Position numbers and translations under genes: made by a program
Part shown: positions 32,165-40,614 of the stretch, one piece after another
How the letters are laid out: every line of letters starts with the position of its first letter
Position numbering within the stretch: the first letter of the stretch is position 1
The notes under the pieces: model-generated
Told to the model about the DNA's origin: nothing
Databases searched by the model: none
Seen by the model: only the letters and a program-made list of their open reading frames with translations
DNA from: an uncultured Corynebacterium sp.
GTDB taxonomy: Bacteria; Actinomycetota; Actinomycetes; Mycobacteriales; Mycobacteriaceae
Length of the DNA: 40,703 nucleotides
Assembly: GCF_946221935.1 (NCBI RefSeq)
Contig: NZ_CAMIGN010000018.1
Span: forward strand, 1 to 40,703
Direction: 5' to 3'

Positions 32165-33064
32165 TTAGCGCCCTCCCCAGGTGTGGTCGTTGTGGTTGGT
32201 GCGGTCGCTGTTCTCGCCCGTGCCTGCGTTTGTCTTGGCGTTCGCCTTTTCCTTTTCCCTGTCCCTGTTTTCTTTTTGACGGTTTTCTTTTTGACGCCGC
32301 GTCTCCGCCCGATACTCGTCGAGCTCCTTGGCGTACTTATCCATCTCCTTGTCGCTGGGGATGCCCAACCAATCACGGTTATCCGGGCGGGACATAAACC
32401 AGAGTCCCAGCGCGGCACCCACTCCAGAAAGAATGGTCAAGATGCCAATGATCAGCACGAACCCTACGGGCATGTACTCTGGCCCGCTGGCAAACGTGAT
32501 GAGCACTGCATTGAAGATCATGAACACGGAGGCCACGTTGAGGAAGAGACGCGAGTACGGTGCGCCCCGTCCCGCACGCCAGGCCAGGTATGCACAGACG
32601 GCGGAAGCAATAATGCCCCACACCAGCGAGCTGATGTTCACCTGCGTGGCGATCTGCGAAGCATCCTGATCTGCCAAAACGCTGGCGAACAAGCCGCTTT
32701 GGCTGTCCAGCATCCCCTGGCTGCTCTGCGTCAGAGCACGCGGATCCACAATGTTTGCTACGAATTGCACCACACTGGCCAAGAGCTGTAAAACGGCGAC
32801 GCTCAGCCATGCCCACACGCCGTAACGTACGTCCTCTGGCGCGTTCTTGATATCCGGAGCTAGGCCGTCTTTGCGGCCCACCTTCGGCGGTTTCGGCGGT
32901 TTCGGGGTTCCCAGCGGCCCCTGCTGTCCTGGGGCTCCCTGGGGTATGCCATACCCCTGTGGCGCCATCGGTGGCCGCTGCTGGGAGCCGGTGTGCGGCC
33001 CACCCATCTGGCGTGGATCTTGTTGTTGGGTATTCATTCGTGCGCTGCTGTCGGTGCTGTTCAT
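32165..33064 (-). CDS. Pro/Gln-rich four-helix membrane protein
   Basis: A 299-aa protein. The first 75 residues are a disordered Pro/Gln/Gly-rich segment (PPKPPKVGRKDG at its end). Four helices follow (about 82-103, 143-163, 172-190, 200-220), with a DQDASQIATQVNISS loop outside. The C-terminus is a Lys/Glu/Asn-rich charged tail with a small repeat (RQKENRQKENRDREKEKANAK). Function unknown. ATG 33064 has AGGTGG 5 nt upstream. Its position right after hemB and before the second membrane protein suggests a membrane module with the pseudo-ATPase. Confidence 0.75.
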   Translation of the reverse strand: MNSTDSSARMNTQQQDPRQMGGPHTGSQQRPPMAPQGYGIPQGAPGQQGPLGTPKPPKPPKVGRKDGLAPDIKNAPEDVRYGVWAWLSVAVLQLLASVVQFVANIVDPRALTQSSQGMLDSQSGLFASVLADQDASQIATQVNISSLVWGIIASAVCAYLAWRAGRGAPYSRLFLNVASVFMIFNAVLITFASGPEYMPVGFVLIIGILTILSGVGAALGLWFMSRPDNRDWLGIPSDKEMDKYAKELDEYRAETRRQKENRQKENRDREKEKANAKTNAGTGENSDRTNHNDHTWGGR

Positions 33065-33096
33065 ACAGCCACCTAGCCTACTGTGATTACTGTCGT

Positions 33097-34110
33097 TTAA
33101 GCATCTTTGCCATTGAGCATCTGGGCTACGCGGGTGGCCCAGTAGGTCAGGATGATGTCTGCTCCGGCGCGACGGATGCCGTACATGGATTCCATAATCG
33201 AAGCGTCCAGGTCAATCCACCCCTTGTGGGCGGCGGCGGAGATCATCGCGTACTCCCCGGAGACCTGGTAGGCCGCGACCGGCACCGGAGAAATATCAGC
33301 TATTTCACGCAGCACGTCCAGGTATGGCATTGCGGGCTTGACCATAACCATGTCCGCACCCTCGTCGATATCCAGTTGGGTTTCCAAGATGGATTCCCGT
33401 AGGTTGCGCGGATCCTGTTGATAGGTGCGTCGATCGCCCTGCAGCGAGGAACCAACGGCCTCGCGGAAAGGTCCAAAGAACGCGGAGGCGTATTTCGCGG
33501 AATACGCCATAATTGACACGTCCTGGAAGCCGGCGTCATCCAGTGCTTCACGGATGTAGCGAATCTGTCCATCCATCATTCCGGAGGGGCTCACAATGTG
33601 GGCGCCGGCCTCCGCCTGGGCTACTGCCATTTTGGCGTACTGCGGCAGGGTGGCGTCATTGTCAACGATCTGGTGGCCAAAGCGATCCGTGGAAAGTACA
33701 CCGCAGTGGCCGTGGTCTGTGAACTCGTCGAGACAGGTGTCGGCCATGACCAAAATATCGTCGCCGAAACGCTCTCGAACAGCGCGCACCGCGCGGTTGA
33801 GAATGCCATCTTCGGCCACCGCCTGGCTACCGGTTGCATCCTTGTCTTCGTCCCGGGGCACACCGAACAGGTCGATGGAGCCCACGCCCGCCTCTGCCGC
33901 TTCTTCCACTGCACGCAACAACGAATCCTCGGTGTGCTGTTGCACCCCCGGCAGGCTCGTAATATCGCGTGGCGCATCCAGCCCATCAGCGATAAACATC
34001 GGCAGCACCAGCCTGTTGGGGTTCAGATCCGTCTCCGCAGTGAAATTACGCATCTGCGGGGACGTGCGAAGTCGGCGGGGACGGCGAAACGGAGTGTAGT
34101 TCGAAGTCAT
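33097..34110 (-). CDS. hemB: Delta-aminolevulinic acid dehydratase
   Basis: A 337-aa porphobilinogen synthase that condenses two 5-aminolevulinates. The two Schiff-base lysines are visible: K206 in AYSAKYASAFFGPFR and K258 in MVMVKPAMPYLD. The metal loop reads ADTCLDEFTDHGHCG (123-137). With Asp128 where zinc enzymes have Cys, it is of the Mg/Asp-rich type rather than the three-Cys zinc type. The start is ATG 34110, with TAGCAT exactly 7 nt upstream (leaderless); a GTG two codons earlier is less likely. hemD lies 84 bp upstream. Confidence 0.95.
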   Translation of the reverse strand: MTSNYTPFRRPRRLRTSPQMRNFTAETDLNPNRLVLPMFIADGLDAPRDITSLPGVQQHTEDSLLRAVEEAAEAGVGSIDLFGVPRDEDKDATGSQAVAEDGILNRAVRAVRERFGDDILVMADTCLDEFTDHGHCGVLSTDRFGHQIVDNDATLPQYAKMAVAQAEAGAHIVSPSGMMDGQIRYIREALDDAGFQDVSIMAYSAKYASAFFGPFREAVGSSLQGDRRTYQQDPRNLRESILETQLDIDEGADMVMVKPAMPYLDVLREIADISPVPVAAYQVSGEYAMISAAAHKGWIDLDASIMESMYGIRRAGADIILTYWATRVAQMLNGKDA

Positions 34111-34117
34111 GTCCACG

Positions 34118-34123
34118 ATGCTA
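34118..34123 (-). promoter_or_regulatory. hemB: Leaderless -10 of hemB
   Basis: Minus-strand TAGCAT (34123-34118), then 7 nt, then ATG 34110. hemB and the three downstream genes may have their own promoter, separate from hemA-hemC-hemD. Confidence 0.5.
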
Positions 34124-34194
34124 CTCCCGCGCCCGGACGGGAGTTCATCGCCCCGTCACGCGGTCGCCGAGGTGCTTATCCCTCGCTCAGTGCT

Positions 34195-36039
34195 TTACTT
34201 TTCGGTGGTCTTTTTCCGACGCCGCCTCCGCTTTCGCGGCGGCGGAAGTTGTCCCTTGGCGCGCAGGTCAGCGACGTGGGCAGCGAGGGCGTCAACCAGC
34301 TCCGGTACCCCAGCTGCTTCGGGCATCACGTCGACGCGCAGGCCATGCTCACGGGCGGTCTGCGCGGCCATCGGCCCGATGCAGGCGATGATCGTGCGGT
34401 TATGCGGTTTGCCGGCGATTCCCACCAGATTCTTCACGGTCGAGGAACTGGTGAAGCAGACCGCGTCGAAACCGCCGGTTTTGATCATGTCGCGGATCTC
34501 CGGGCTCGGCGGGGCGGCGCGGACTGTACGATAAGCCACCACGTCCTCGACGTCCCAGCCCAACTCAATCAGGCCATCGACCAGCACGTCTGTGGCGATA
34601 TCTGCGCGTGGCAGCAGCACACGGTCCACCAGATCCAGGTCTGGATCGTGCGGTGGGAAGACATCCACCAGACCAGCGGCATTACGTGCGTCATCCTTGG
34701 GCAACAGCTCAGGCGTGATGCCCAGATCTTGCACCGCCTGAGAGGTCTTCGGCCCTACAGCGGCCACGCGCACACCTGCAAGAGCGCGGGCGTCCAGGCC
34801 AAACTCACGAAGTTTGTCCCAGACTGCCTTCACGGCATTAACGCTGGTAAAGACGATCCAGTGGTAGCGACCGTCCACGAGCCCCTTGATTGCGCGTTCC
34901 ATCTGTACGGGACTGCGCGGCGGCTCGACGGAGATCGTGGGAACCTCCACCGGGATTGCGCCGTGCGAGGCTAGACGGGCGCTCATTGGGCCGGCCTGGT
35001 TCTTCGCACGCGGCACCAGGACGGTCCAGCCATAGAGTGCGCGGTTTTCCCACCAGGAGTATTTGGAGCGGTTGCCGACCTGGGAACCGATAGTCACGAT
35101 CAGCTCATCAGGCAGCTCGCCGTCCTTGGCAGCTGGGCCGGACTGCGTGGTGATGGACTTCATCGTATCCAGCGTGGCGTCGTAACTGCGCTGGCGGCGG
35201 GTGGTGCCGTGCAGTGTCACTGTCGCGGGGGTGTTTCCCGCAATGCCACGGGACTTCAGTTCCTGTGCAATTGTGGCCAGGTCGTCCGGGGCGGCTGTGA
35301 TAATCAGCGGCAAGCCGGCGGCGGCCAGCTGATCCCAATCAGTTCCGCCGCGTACGTCCGCCTCGGTAACGTCGGGTCCCACGCCGATGCCGGTGAAAGC
35401 GGGCACGGCCACGGAACCTGTCATGCCCGGGATCACCTGGAAGTCCACGGAGCTGGCCGCGACGTGCTGCAGCTCATCCATGACGGCCGGGTTGCTCAGC
35501 GGATTACCGGCGACGAGTCGCACAACGTCGTTGCCTGCCTTTGCACAGGCGATCATCTGCTCGGCCAGCACGTCTGGGGCTACGGCCAGGGAAACACCAG
35601 TGGAGTCGAGTTCTTCCGCGGACTCGCCGGAGGTCTGTTCTTCCGTAGCCTGCGGAGTATTTTCCGTTGCCGCCGGGGCAGCCAGCACGATCTCGGCAGC
35701 GGTCGGCGGGGCGGGGCGCGGCGGACGACGGCGAGCGCCAGCTTCCTTAGCTGCCTTTACCTGTGCCTCCCACTCAGCTTCGGCGGCATCCAGCTTGGCC
35801 TGCGGCACCGGGAGCCGGGTGGCAATAATGTTCCGTACGGATCCCAATACAGCCGGGTCAACCCAAGCGTGAGCGGTGGTCTCCAGAATGTCGCGCGCAC
35901 GGATGGTCAACAGCTCCGGGTTTCCGGGGCCCGCGCCCACGAAGAGGATCCGGCCGTGTCCAGTGGGAGCCAGGTCGGCTACTGACGCCACGGTAGCGGA
36001 ATCAGTGCCCCCTACCTGGGCAAATCCGGAATCGGTCAT
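34195..36039 (-). CDS. hemD: Uroporphyrinogen-III synthase fused to a methyltransferase-like domain
   Basis: A 614-aa two-domain protein. The N-terminal part (about 29-310) has the tetrapyrrole-methylase fold: GRILFVGAGPGNPELLTIRA (29-48), VVRLVAGNP (172-180) and HGTTRRQRS. The second part (about 328-590) is a HemD domain that closes and inverts ring D of hydroxymethylbilane (VLVPRAKNQAG, VFTSVNAVKAV, CFTSSSTVKNLVGI). In the methylase part the usual GGDP is AGNP (177-180), the FGRGGEE motif is missing, and a Pro/Arg/Ala/Glu-rich insert (about 100-148) interrupts the fold, so methylation is doubtful. The C-terminus is a basic run (RKRRRRRKK). The fusion is normal in Corynebacteriales. The start is ATG 36039. 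Confidence 0.9.
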   Translation of the reverse strand: MTDSGFAQVGGTDSATVASVADLAPTGHGRILFVGAGPGNPELLTIRARDILETTAHAWVDPAVLGSVRNIIATRLPVPQAKLDAAEAEWEAQVKAAKEAGARRRPPRPAPPTAAEIVLAAPAATENTPQATEEQTSGESAEELDSTGVSLAVAPDVLAEQMIACAKAGNDVVRLVAGNPLSNPAVMDELQHVAASSVDFQVIPGMTGSVAVPAFTGIGVGPDVTEADVRGGTDWDQLAAAGLPLIITAAPDDLATIAQELKSRGIAGNTPATVTLHGTTRRQRSYDATLDTMKSITTQSGPAAKDGELPDELIVTIGSQVGNRSKYSWWENRALYGWTVLVPRAKNQAGPMSARLASHGAIPVEVPTISVEPPRSPVQMERAIKGLVDGRYHWIVFTSVNAVKAVWDKLREFGLDARALAGVRVAAVGPKTSQAVQDLGITPELLPKDDARNAAGLVDVFPPHDPDLDLVDRVLLPRADIATDVLVDGLIELGWDVEDVVAYRTVRAAPPSPEIRDMIKTGGFDAVCFTSSSTVKNLVGIAGKPHNRTIIACIGPMAAQTAREHGLRVDVMPEAAGVPELVDALAAHVADLRAKGQLPPPRKRRRRRKKTTEK

Positions 36040-36188
36040 GGTGGAACTTTCTATTTTGTCGGGGTTATTAAGATTTTTTGAAAGCAGTGCTCAACAGGAA
36101 ATGTGAATGTCTCCAGGACTTTTGGCACTTCGCTGCCGAGTTGAAAGGGCTGTGATTCATCCCCTGAGGGCGTCACAAAGAAAGTGAG
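36040..36188 (-). promoter_or_regulatory. Intergenic region upstream of hemD
   Basis: This 149-bp gap sits inside an otherwise tight hem run and is AT-rich near hemD. On the minus strand TTGAGC and TAATAA are separated by 18 bp, about 30 nt before the start codon, so hemD may have its own promoter. A small palindrome cccctgagggg-like sequence (about 36160-36170) is also present. No classical DtxR box was seen. Confidence 0.4.
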
Positions 36189-37235
36189 TTAATCGGCTTC
36201 AGCCACTATCTCGGCGGCACCATCCTTGAGAAGTTTTTTGCCTATGTCAGTGCCTATGGCTCTGGCGGCATCTATGTACTCCTGCCAACGGGGTTCCTCA
36301 GCTGCCGGGAATCCCTTATCAGAGGTGGGAGATGGTATGTCGAAGGTAGCTTCGCCAACCTGCACTAATTTGCGGGATCCATCCATAGCGAATACGCCAC
36401 CGAATACGCGCAGAACGTGCTGTTCCGGCGCACTGTCTGCGGTGTCCTCCGGCTCTGTCCACAGGGAATACGCCGCTACGGGGGCGGTGCAGCCGGCTTC
36501 CAGGGTGGAAAGGACGGCACGTTCCGCGACGGCAGCCATGTGGCTGGGCAGGTGATCCAGGTGGCTAACCGCCTGCCAGGCAGCGTCATCGTCAGCGCGT
36601 ACCTCCACGCTCAACGCACCCTGAGCTGGCGCGGGCATGATCGTGCTCGGGTCGATCGACTCGGCAGCGCGGTTCAGCTGTCCGACGCGCTCCAACCCGG
36701 CGCGGGCTAGAACCACCGCATCCAGATCTTTTTCCGTTCGACCCATGCGGGTATCGATATTGCCGCGCAGTGGCATTAGTTCCAGGTCAGGACGGACTGC
36801 CCGAATCTGGGAGACACGGCGGGGAGCAGACGTACCTACCTTGGCGCCTTGTGGCAGCTCCAGCAATGCTTCGCCATTGCGGCTCACCAGCACCTCACGC
36901 GGATCCACTCGCCGCGGGACTACGGTGCGAAAACGTGGGTCGGGTGCGGTGGGCAGATCCTTGAAGGAGTGCACGGCGACATCACATTCGCCAGCTTCGA
37001 GAGCCTTACGCAAGGTCTCAGTGAAGACGCCCACGCCGATCTGCCCGACCGGTGTCTGTGCGGCCTGCGAGGCATCACCCGGGGTATGGACAAGATGCAG
37101 TTCCGCCTGGTAGCCCGCGGCGAGCATGGCTGCGCGGACATGACTGGTCTGAGTGGTTGCCAGGGCGGATCTACGGGTGCCAATCAGGAAAGTGCGGCTG
37201 TGTTCAGCGGTCGGGTTAGGCGTGGTATTGGACAT
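36189..37235 (-). CDS. hemC: Porphobilinogen deaminase
   Basis: A 348-aa hydroxymethylbilane synthase. Key residues are D93 in the HSFKDLPT motif (catalytic Asp), the arginine-rich LRGNIDTR segment, and C249 in LEAGCTAPVA, the attachment point of the dipyrromethane cofactor. A somewhat long C-terminal domain carries an acidic insert. AGGAGG lies 13 nt before ATG 37235, which is unusually far. It is 8 bp after hemA. Confidence 0.95.
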   Translation of the reverse strand: MSNTTPNPTAEHSRTFLIGTRRSALATTQTSHVRAAMLAAGYQAELHLVHTPGDASQAAQTPVGQIGVGVFTETLRKALEAGECDVAVHSFKDLPTAPDPRFRTVVPRRVDPREVLVSRNGEALLELPQGAKVGTSAPRRVSQIRAVRPDLELMPLRGNIDTRMGRTEKDLDAVVLARAGLERVGQLNRAAESIDPSTIMPAPAQGALSVEVRADDDAAWQAVSHLDHLPSHMAAVAERAVLSTLEAGCTAPVAAYSLWTEPEDTADSAPEQHVLRVFGGVFAMDGSRKLVQVGEATFDIPSPTSDKGFPAAEEPRWQEYIDAARAIGTDIGKKLLKDGAAEIVAEAD

Positions 37236-37243
37236 GAAAAGTC

Positions 37244-38746
37244 TTAAGCCTCCTTCGCTACCTGGCTAATACGGGCAGCGCTTGGGATTTGATCGGCGCG
37301 GGCGGCAGTTCCTGTAGTAGATCCCACAGTCTGGGGTGTGCCTGCTTTAACCTGCCCCGGCTGCGTAACAGAATCCACCATGCCGTTCGGCAAGTTGAAC
37401 AACGCCGCGAGCGCATCCGGGTAACTAACCTGCTGGCCTCCGGCGGAAAGCTTCTTTGCCTGCACAGTCGGCGTGTGCAACAACTTATCCACCACACGCT
37501 TCATCGACTTAGCTACCGCTGCGCGATCCGCTTCGGACATGTCGGGGGTCAGATGCTCCAATGCCATGAGCTCCTCGGCCATCACCTCACCGGCCTTCTT
37601 ACGCAGAGCCTTAACAGTGGGCACTACGGACTGCGCACGCTGCTGTTCCAAGAAGCTCTGCAACTCGTCGGCGACGATCGCTCGGGCGGGATCCTCGTCC
37701 TTCACACGATCGCCCGCCATCGTGGTGAGTTCCTCGATGTTCAGCAGTTTGACGCCATCAACGTCGGCCACGGAACGCTCAATATCCGCCGGCATAGATA
37801 GATCGATCAGCACCTTTGTCCCGGCGCTGGAGGCAGAACCGAAGCCAGCCCCGGCATCTACTGCGGCCCGTACGGCCTGTTCGGTCACAACATTTCCGAC
37901 AGCACCGGTCGCGGATACCACAATGTCCACCGCATTCAGGCAATCCGCCACTCCATCAAGTGGCACAGCAGAGGCATCCACCCCGGCTTCGCGAGCATGG
38001 TTTACCAAGTTCTCCGCCCGCGACAGCGTGCGATTGGCCACAGTCACGTGGTCGATGCCCAGCTTCCCCAGGTAGGTCGATGCCAGGGAGGCCATCGCTC
38101 CCGCACCAATGATCAGCGCGCGGTGGCCTGCCAGGGGTTGGGACGTAGGGGCGTCATCCACAACAGAGGAAAGAGCGTGCGCGGGCTCGACATAGCGCAG
38201 AGCTTGATCCACCGCGAAGGAGACCATGGAAGCACCTGCCGAATCGATGCTGGTCTCGGCGTGTACGCGCTTACCCGTGCGCAGGGCGCGCTGCGTCAGA
38301 TCGTGCAGGGTGCGCCCGACTGTGCCCGTTTCATTGGCGGACTGATAGGCGCTGCGCAGCTGGCCGATGATCTGTTGCTCCCCCACAACCATAGAATCCA
38401 GCCCGGAAGCGACCTTCAGCATATGTTCCGCCGCGGAGTCGGCGTAGTGCACATACAAATGCGGCTCCAAGTCCGCGGCCTGCAATCCAGAGAACTGCGC
38501 AACCGTCTCCACCACATGATCCAACCCGGAGTGGAAGGCGTTGGCGACGGTGTAAAACTCCATGCGGTTACACGTGGACAGCACAAGAGATTCGGAAATC
38601 ACATCGTTATCCACCAACGAAAGCTGCAGCTTAGGAAGATCCGCATCAGCCACCGAGGCCTGCTCCAGCATCGTCACCGGCGCCGAACGGAAAGACAGCC
38701 CGACCAGCAACACCGACGCGGAACCAGTCCGGGTGTTACTACTCAT
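37244..38746 (-). CDS. hemA: Glutamyl-tRNA reductase
   Basis: A 500-aa enzyme that reduces Glu-tRNA to glutamate semialdehyde, the committed step of the C5 heme pathway. The nucleophilic Cys is C59 in LVLSTCNRMEFY. The segment GLDSMVVGEQQIIGQLRSAY follows, then the NADPH motif IIGAGAMASLASTYLG, VANRTLSRAENL and the C-terminal dimerisation helix region. A C-terminal Thr/Ala/Gly-rich extension of about 60 residues is longer than in enterics. The start is ATG 38746, with AGGAGG 11 nt and GAAG 4-7 nt upstream. It is the first gene of the hemA-hemC pair. Confidence 0.95.
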   Translation of the reverse strand: MSSNTRTGSASVLLVGLSFRSAPVTMLEQASVADADLPKLQLSLVDNDVISESLVLSTCNRMEFYTVANAFHSGLDHVVETVAQFSGLQAADLEPHLYVHYADSAAEHMLKVASGLDSMVVGEQQIIGQLRSAYQSANETGTVGRTLHDLTQRALRTGKRVHAETSIDSAGASMVSFAVDQALRYVEPAHALSSVVDDAPTSQPLAGHRALIIGAGAMASLASTYLGKLGIDHVTVANRTLSRAENLVNHAREAGVDASAVPLDGVADCLNAVDIVVSATGAVGNVVTEQAVRAAVDAGAGFGSASSAGTKVLIDLSMPADIERSVADVDGVKLLNIEELTTMAGDRVKDEDPARAIVADELQSFLEQQRAQSVVPTVKALRKKAGEVMAEELMALEHLTPDMSEADRAAVAKSMKRVVDKLLHTPTVQAKKLSAGGQQVSYPDALAALFNLPNGMVDSVTQPGQVKAGTPQTVGSTTGTAARADQIPSAARISQVAKEA

Positions 38747-38820
38747 TTGTCTTCAGGCCTCCTGCGGGGATCACTTAGGGCGGCAGCACGTGGCTCACCC
38801 CCAAGTTGTTACGAGTGTCT

Positions 38821-38850
38821 ACGGTAGCCCTTAACCCACCCCGTTGCCAA
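38821..38850 (-). promoter_or_regulatory. hemA: Candidate promoter of hemA
   Basis: TTGGCA (38850-38845), an 18-bp spacer and TACCGT (38826-38821) on the minus strand, leaving a leader of about 68 nt before ATG 38746. It is the best sigma-A-like pair in this gap. Confidence 0.45.
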
Positions 38851-38912
38851 AACGAGTTCCCACGGCTGATATATGGGGCTTGCTGGGGTCCCCTTGCGCC
38901 CGATCGATTCAG

Positions 38913-39227
38913 TTAGTGGTTCTGTTCCAGCGCTGCGATCAGGTCATCGTCGTCGATTTCCCAGCAGGCGACTTCCTCGTCGTCGACGAGCACGACCGGT
39001 ACGCGATCGCCGAATTCTTGTGCCAATTCTTCTTTTTCCTTGGTGACGCCACCACGGTCCAGTTCAATCACTTTCACCGTCGTGCCATAGCGATGTGCGA
39101 TGGGGAGGATTTGCTGGTGTACGCGGGCACAGGATCCGCAAGTCGAACGGGTAATCAGCTGCACGCGTGCCTGCGGCTGCCCAGCTGTGGCGAAAGCATT
39201 ATCTGCTGCGATGTTGTCGGAACTCAC
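38913..39227 (-). CDS. Glutaredoxin-like protein
   Basis: A 104-aa thioredoxin-fold protein with the CXXC motif STCGSCARV (C30, C33) near the first helix. VPVVLVDDEEVACWEIDDDDLIAAL is typical of the glutaredoxin-like proteins found beside hemA in Corynebacteriales (Rv0508). The cis-Pro is in RVPVV. Its partner is unknown. The start is GTG 39227, with TAGCAT 8 nt upstream. It is divergent from the HAD phosphatase across about 88 bp. Confidence 0.85.
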   Translation of the reverse strand: MSSDNIAADNAFATAGQPQARVQLITRSTCGSCARVHQQILPIAHRYGTTVKVIELDRGGVTKEKEELAQEFGDRVPVVLVDDEEVACWEIDDDDLIAALEQNH

Positions 39228-39302
39228 GGGTGATCATGCTACCCGTCAGCATGGACGGAACAAGCGCTCTTGCAGAGGGACGCTTATGCGGTGCTTTCAG
39301 GG

Positions 39303-39308
39303 TAACTT
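39303..39308 (+). promoter_or_regulatory. Leaderless -10 of the HAD phosphatase
   Basis: TAACTT at 39303-39308, then 7 nt, then GTG 39316; no Shine-Dalgarno is present. Confidence 0.55.
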
Positions 39309-39315
39309 TGTCTAT

Positions 39316-40518
39316 GTGAATGAAGCGCCTGATCTGGAACCGTCGGACCGCCCCAAGCCAGCCCCTCGCTGGCGCGTGGGTTGGCGCTATACCAGTAGCG
39401 AATGGCGTGGTTACCTACGCGCCCTGTCGCTGAGCGCTAGGGCATATTTCCGGGAGCTCCGCGACGAGCGCGCTGCAAAGGTTCGCCACGCAGATCATGA
39501 GGCCGCTACTGAGGATGAAGTAAAGGAAAAGGTGGCGTCGTCTCCAAACCTACAGGTCGGGTACGGCACCGGGGCGCCACAAGCACTGTGGGAACTCAGC
39601 GAAGCGCAGCTGGATCAGCTCGCGCACAACTACGCGATTGACGGCAATCAGCTACGTACCGGCCTAGCGAACCTGGAAGGTGCGGGCATCGCAACGATGC
39701 CACCGCGCCACCTGGAACATCCGGATCCATCGATTCCGCAGGACACGGGCGTAGGTGCATTTTTCGACGTGGACAACACGCTCATCAAAGGAGCTTCAAT
39801 TTTGCTCTTCGCGCGTGGCCTGGCGAAGCATCGCTTCTTCACCGTGCGGCAGCTTCTTGGCTTCATTTGGGTGCAGCTGAAGTTTCGCACATTGGGTAAG
39901 GAAAGCGCCGACGATATCTCCAGTGGCCGCGAACAAGCCCTGGCACTCGTGAAGGGACGTAAAGAGTCCGAGGTTATCGAGATGGCACAGGAGATCTGGG
40001 ACGCGACCATAGCGGAGCGAATTTTCCCGGACACCAAGGAACTGGCGGATATGCATATCCAGGCAGGGCAACAGGTGTGGTTGGTGACGGCCTCGCCAGT
40101 GCAGCTGGCTCAGATCATCGCTAAGGAGCTTGGCTTCACCGGCGCATTGGGCACGGTGGCCGAGGTAAAGAATGGTCGTTTTACCGGCCGCATGGTCGGC
40201 GACTTGCTGCATGGGGAGGAAAAGAAGCATGCGGTGATCGCCCTGGCGAACTACGAAGGGCTGGATCTGAGCCGTTGTACCGCATACTCCGATTCCGTAA
40301 ATGACCTGCCAATGTTGTCGACCGTGGGCACGGCGGTGGCTATTAACCCGGATTCGAAGCTGCGAAAGGCTGCGACCGAGCGGGGCTGGGAGGTGCGTGA
40401 CTATCGGCGACTACGCCGCATGCTCCGACGAATAGGTGGCCTGCGCCTTGCCCTAGGAGCCGGTGCACTGGGGCTGGCTAGCGGTTGGGCGTGGGTTTGG
40501 CGGAAGCAGTCCCGCTAG
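39316..40518 (+). CDS. HAD-family phosphatase (SerB-like, subfamily IB)
   Basis: A 400-aa protein whose core (about 148-350) is a HAD-IB phosphatase. It has DVDNTL (151-156) with nucleophile D151, TASPVQLAQ (motif II), and the distal acidic motif SDSVNDLPML. SerB2-like annotation is common for this family (Rv0505c), but phosphoserine specificity is not shown. The N-terminal 140 residues are extra, with charged and disordered segments. The C-terminus has a short hydrophobic helix (about 373-392) ending in Lys/Arg, probably a membrane anchor. The open frame reaches back to 39100, but GTG 39316 is chosen because TAACTT lies exactly 7 nt upstream. Confidence 0.85.
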   Translation: MNEAPDLEPSDRPKPAPRWRVGWRYTSSEWRGYLRALSLSARAYFRELRDERAAKVRHADHEAATEDEVKEKVASSPNLQVGYGTGAPQALWELSEAQLDQLAHNYAIDGNQLRTGLANLEGAGIATMPPRHLEHPDPSIPQDTGVGAFFDVDNTLIKGASILLFARGLAKHRFFTVRQLLGFIWVQLKFRTLGKESADDISSGREQALALVKGRKESEVIEMAQEIWDATIAERIFPDTKELADMHIQAGQQVWLVTASPVQLAQIIAKELGFTGALGTVAEVKNGRFTGRMVGDLLHGEEKKHAVIALANYEGLDLSRCTAYSDSVNDLPMLSTVGTAVAINPDSKLRKAATERGWEVRDYRRLRRMLRRIGGLRLALGAGALGLASGWAWVWRKQSR

Positions 40519-40546
40519 CGCCCAGTGTCACCCCGCAAGCACGCAA

Positions 40547-40599
40547 AAACCCACCGGGGCTGCGCCTTCTACCGGGGCGCCCGCGGTGGGTTTATTTAT
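40547..40599. terminator. Bidirectional terminator
   Basis: aaacccaccg (40547-40556) pairs with cggtgggttt (40584-40593), and the GC-rich centre can pair further. T-rich sequence follows on both strands, so it serves both the HAD phosphatase and the convergent bS22 gene. Confidence 0.85.
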
Positions 40600-40614
40600 A
40601 TGCGGCAGCGGAGG

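Noticed and set aside
33598..34974. Long plus-strand open frame (458 codons) opposite hemB and hemD
   Set aside because: It is a mirror of two well-supported genes in a GC-rich genome, with no family likeness.
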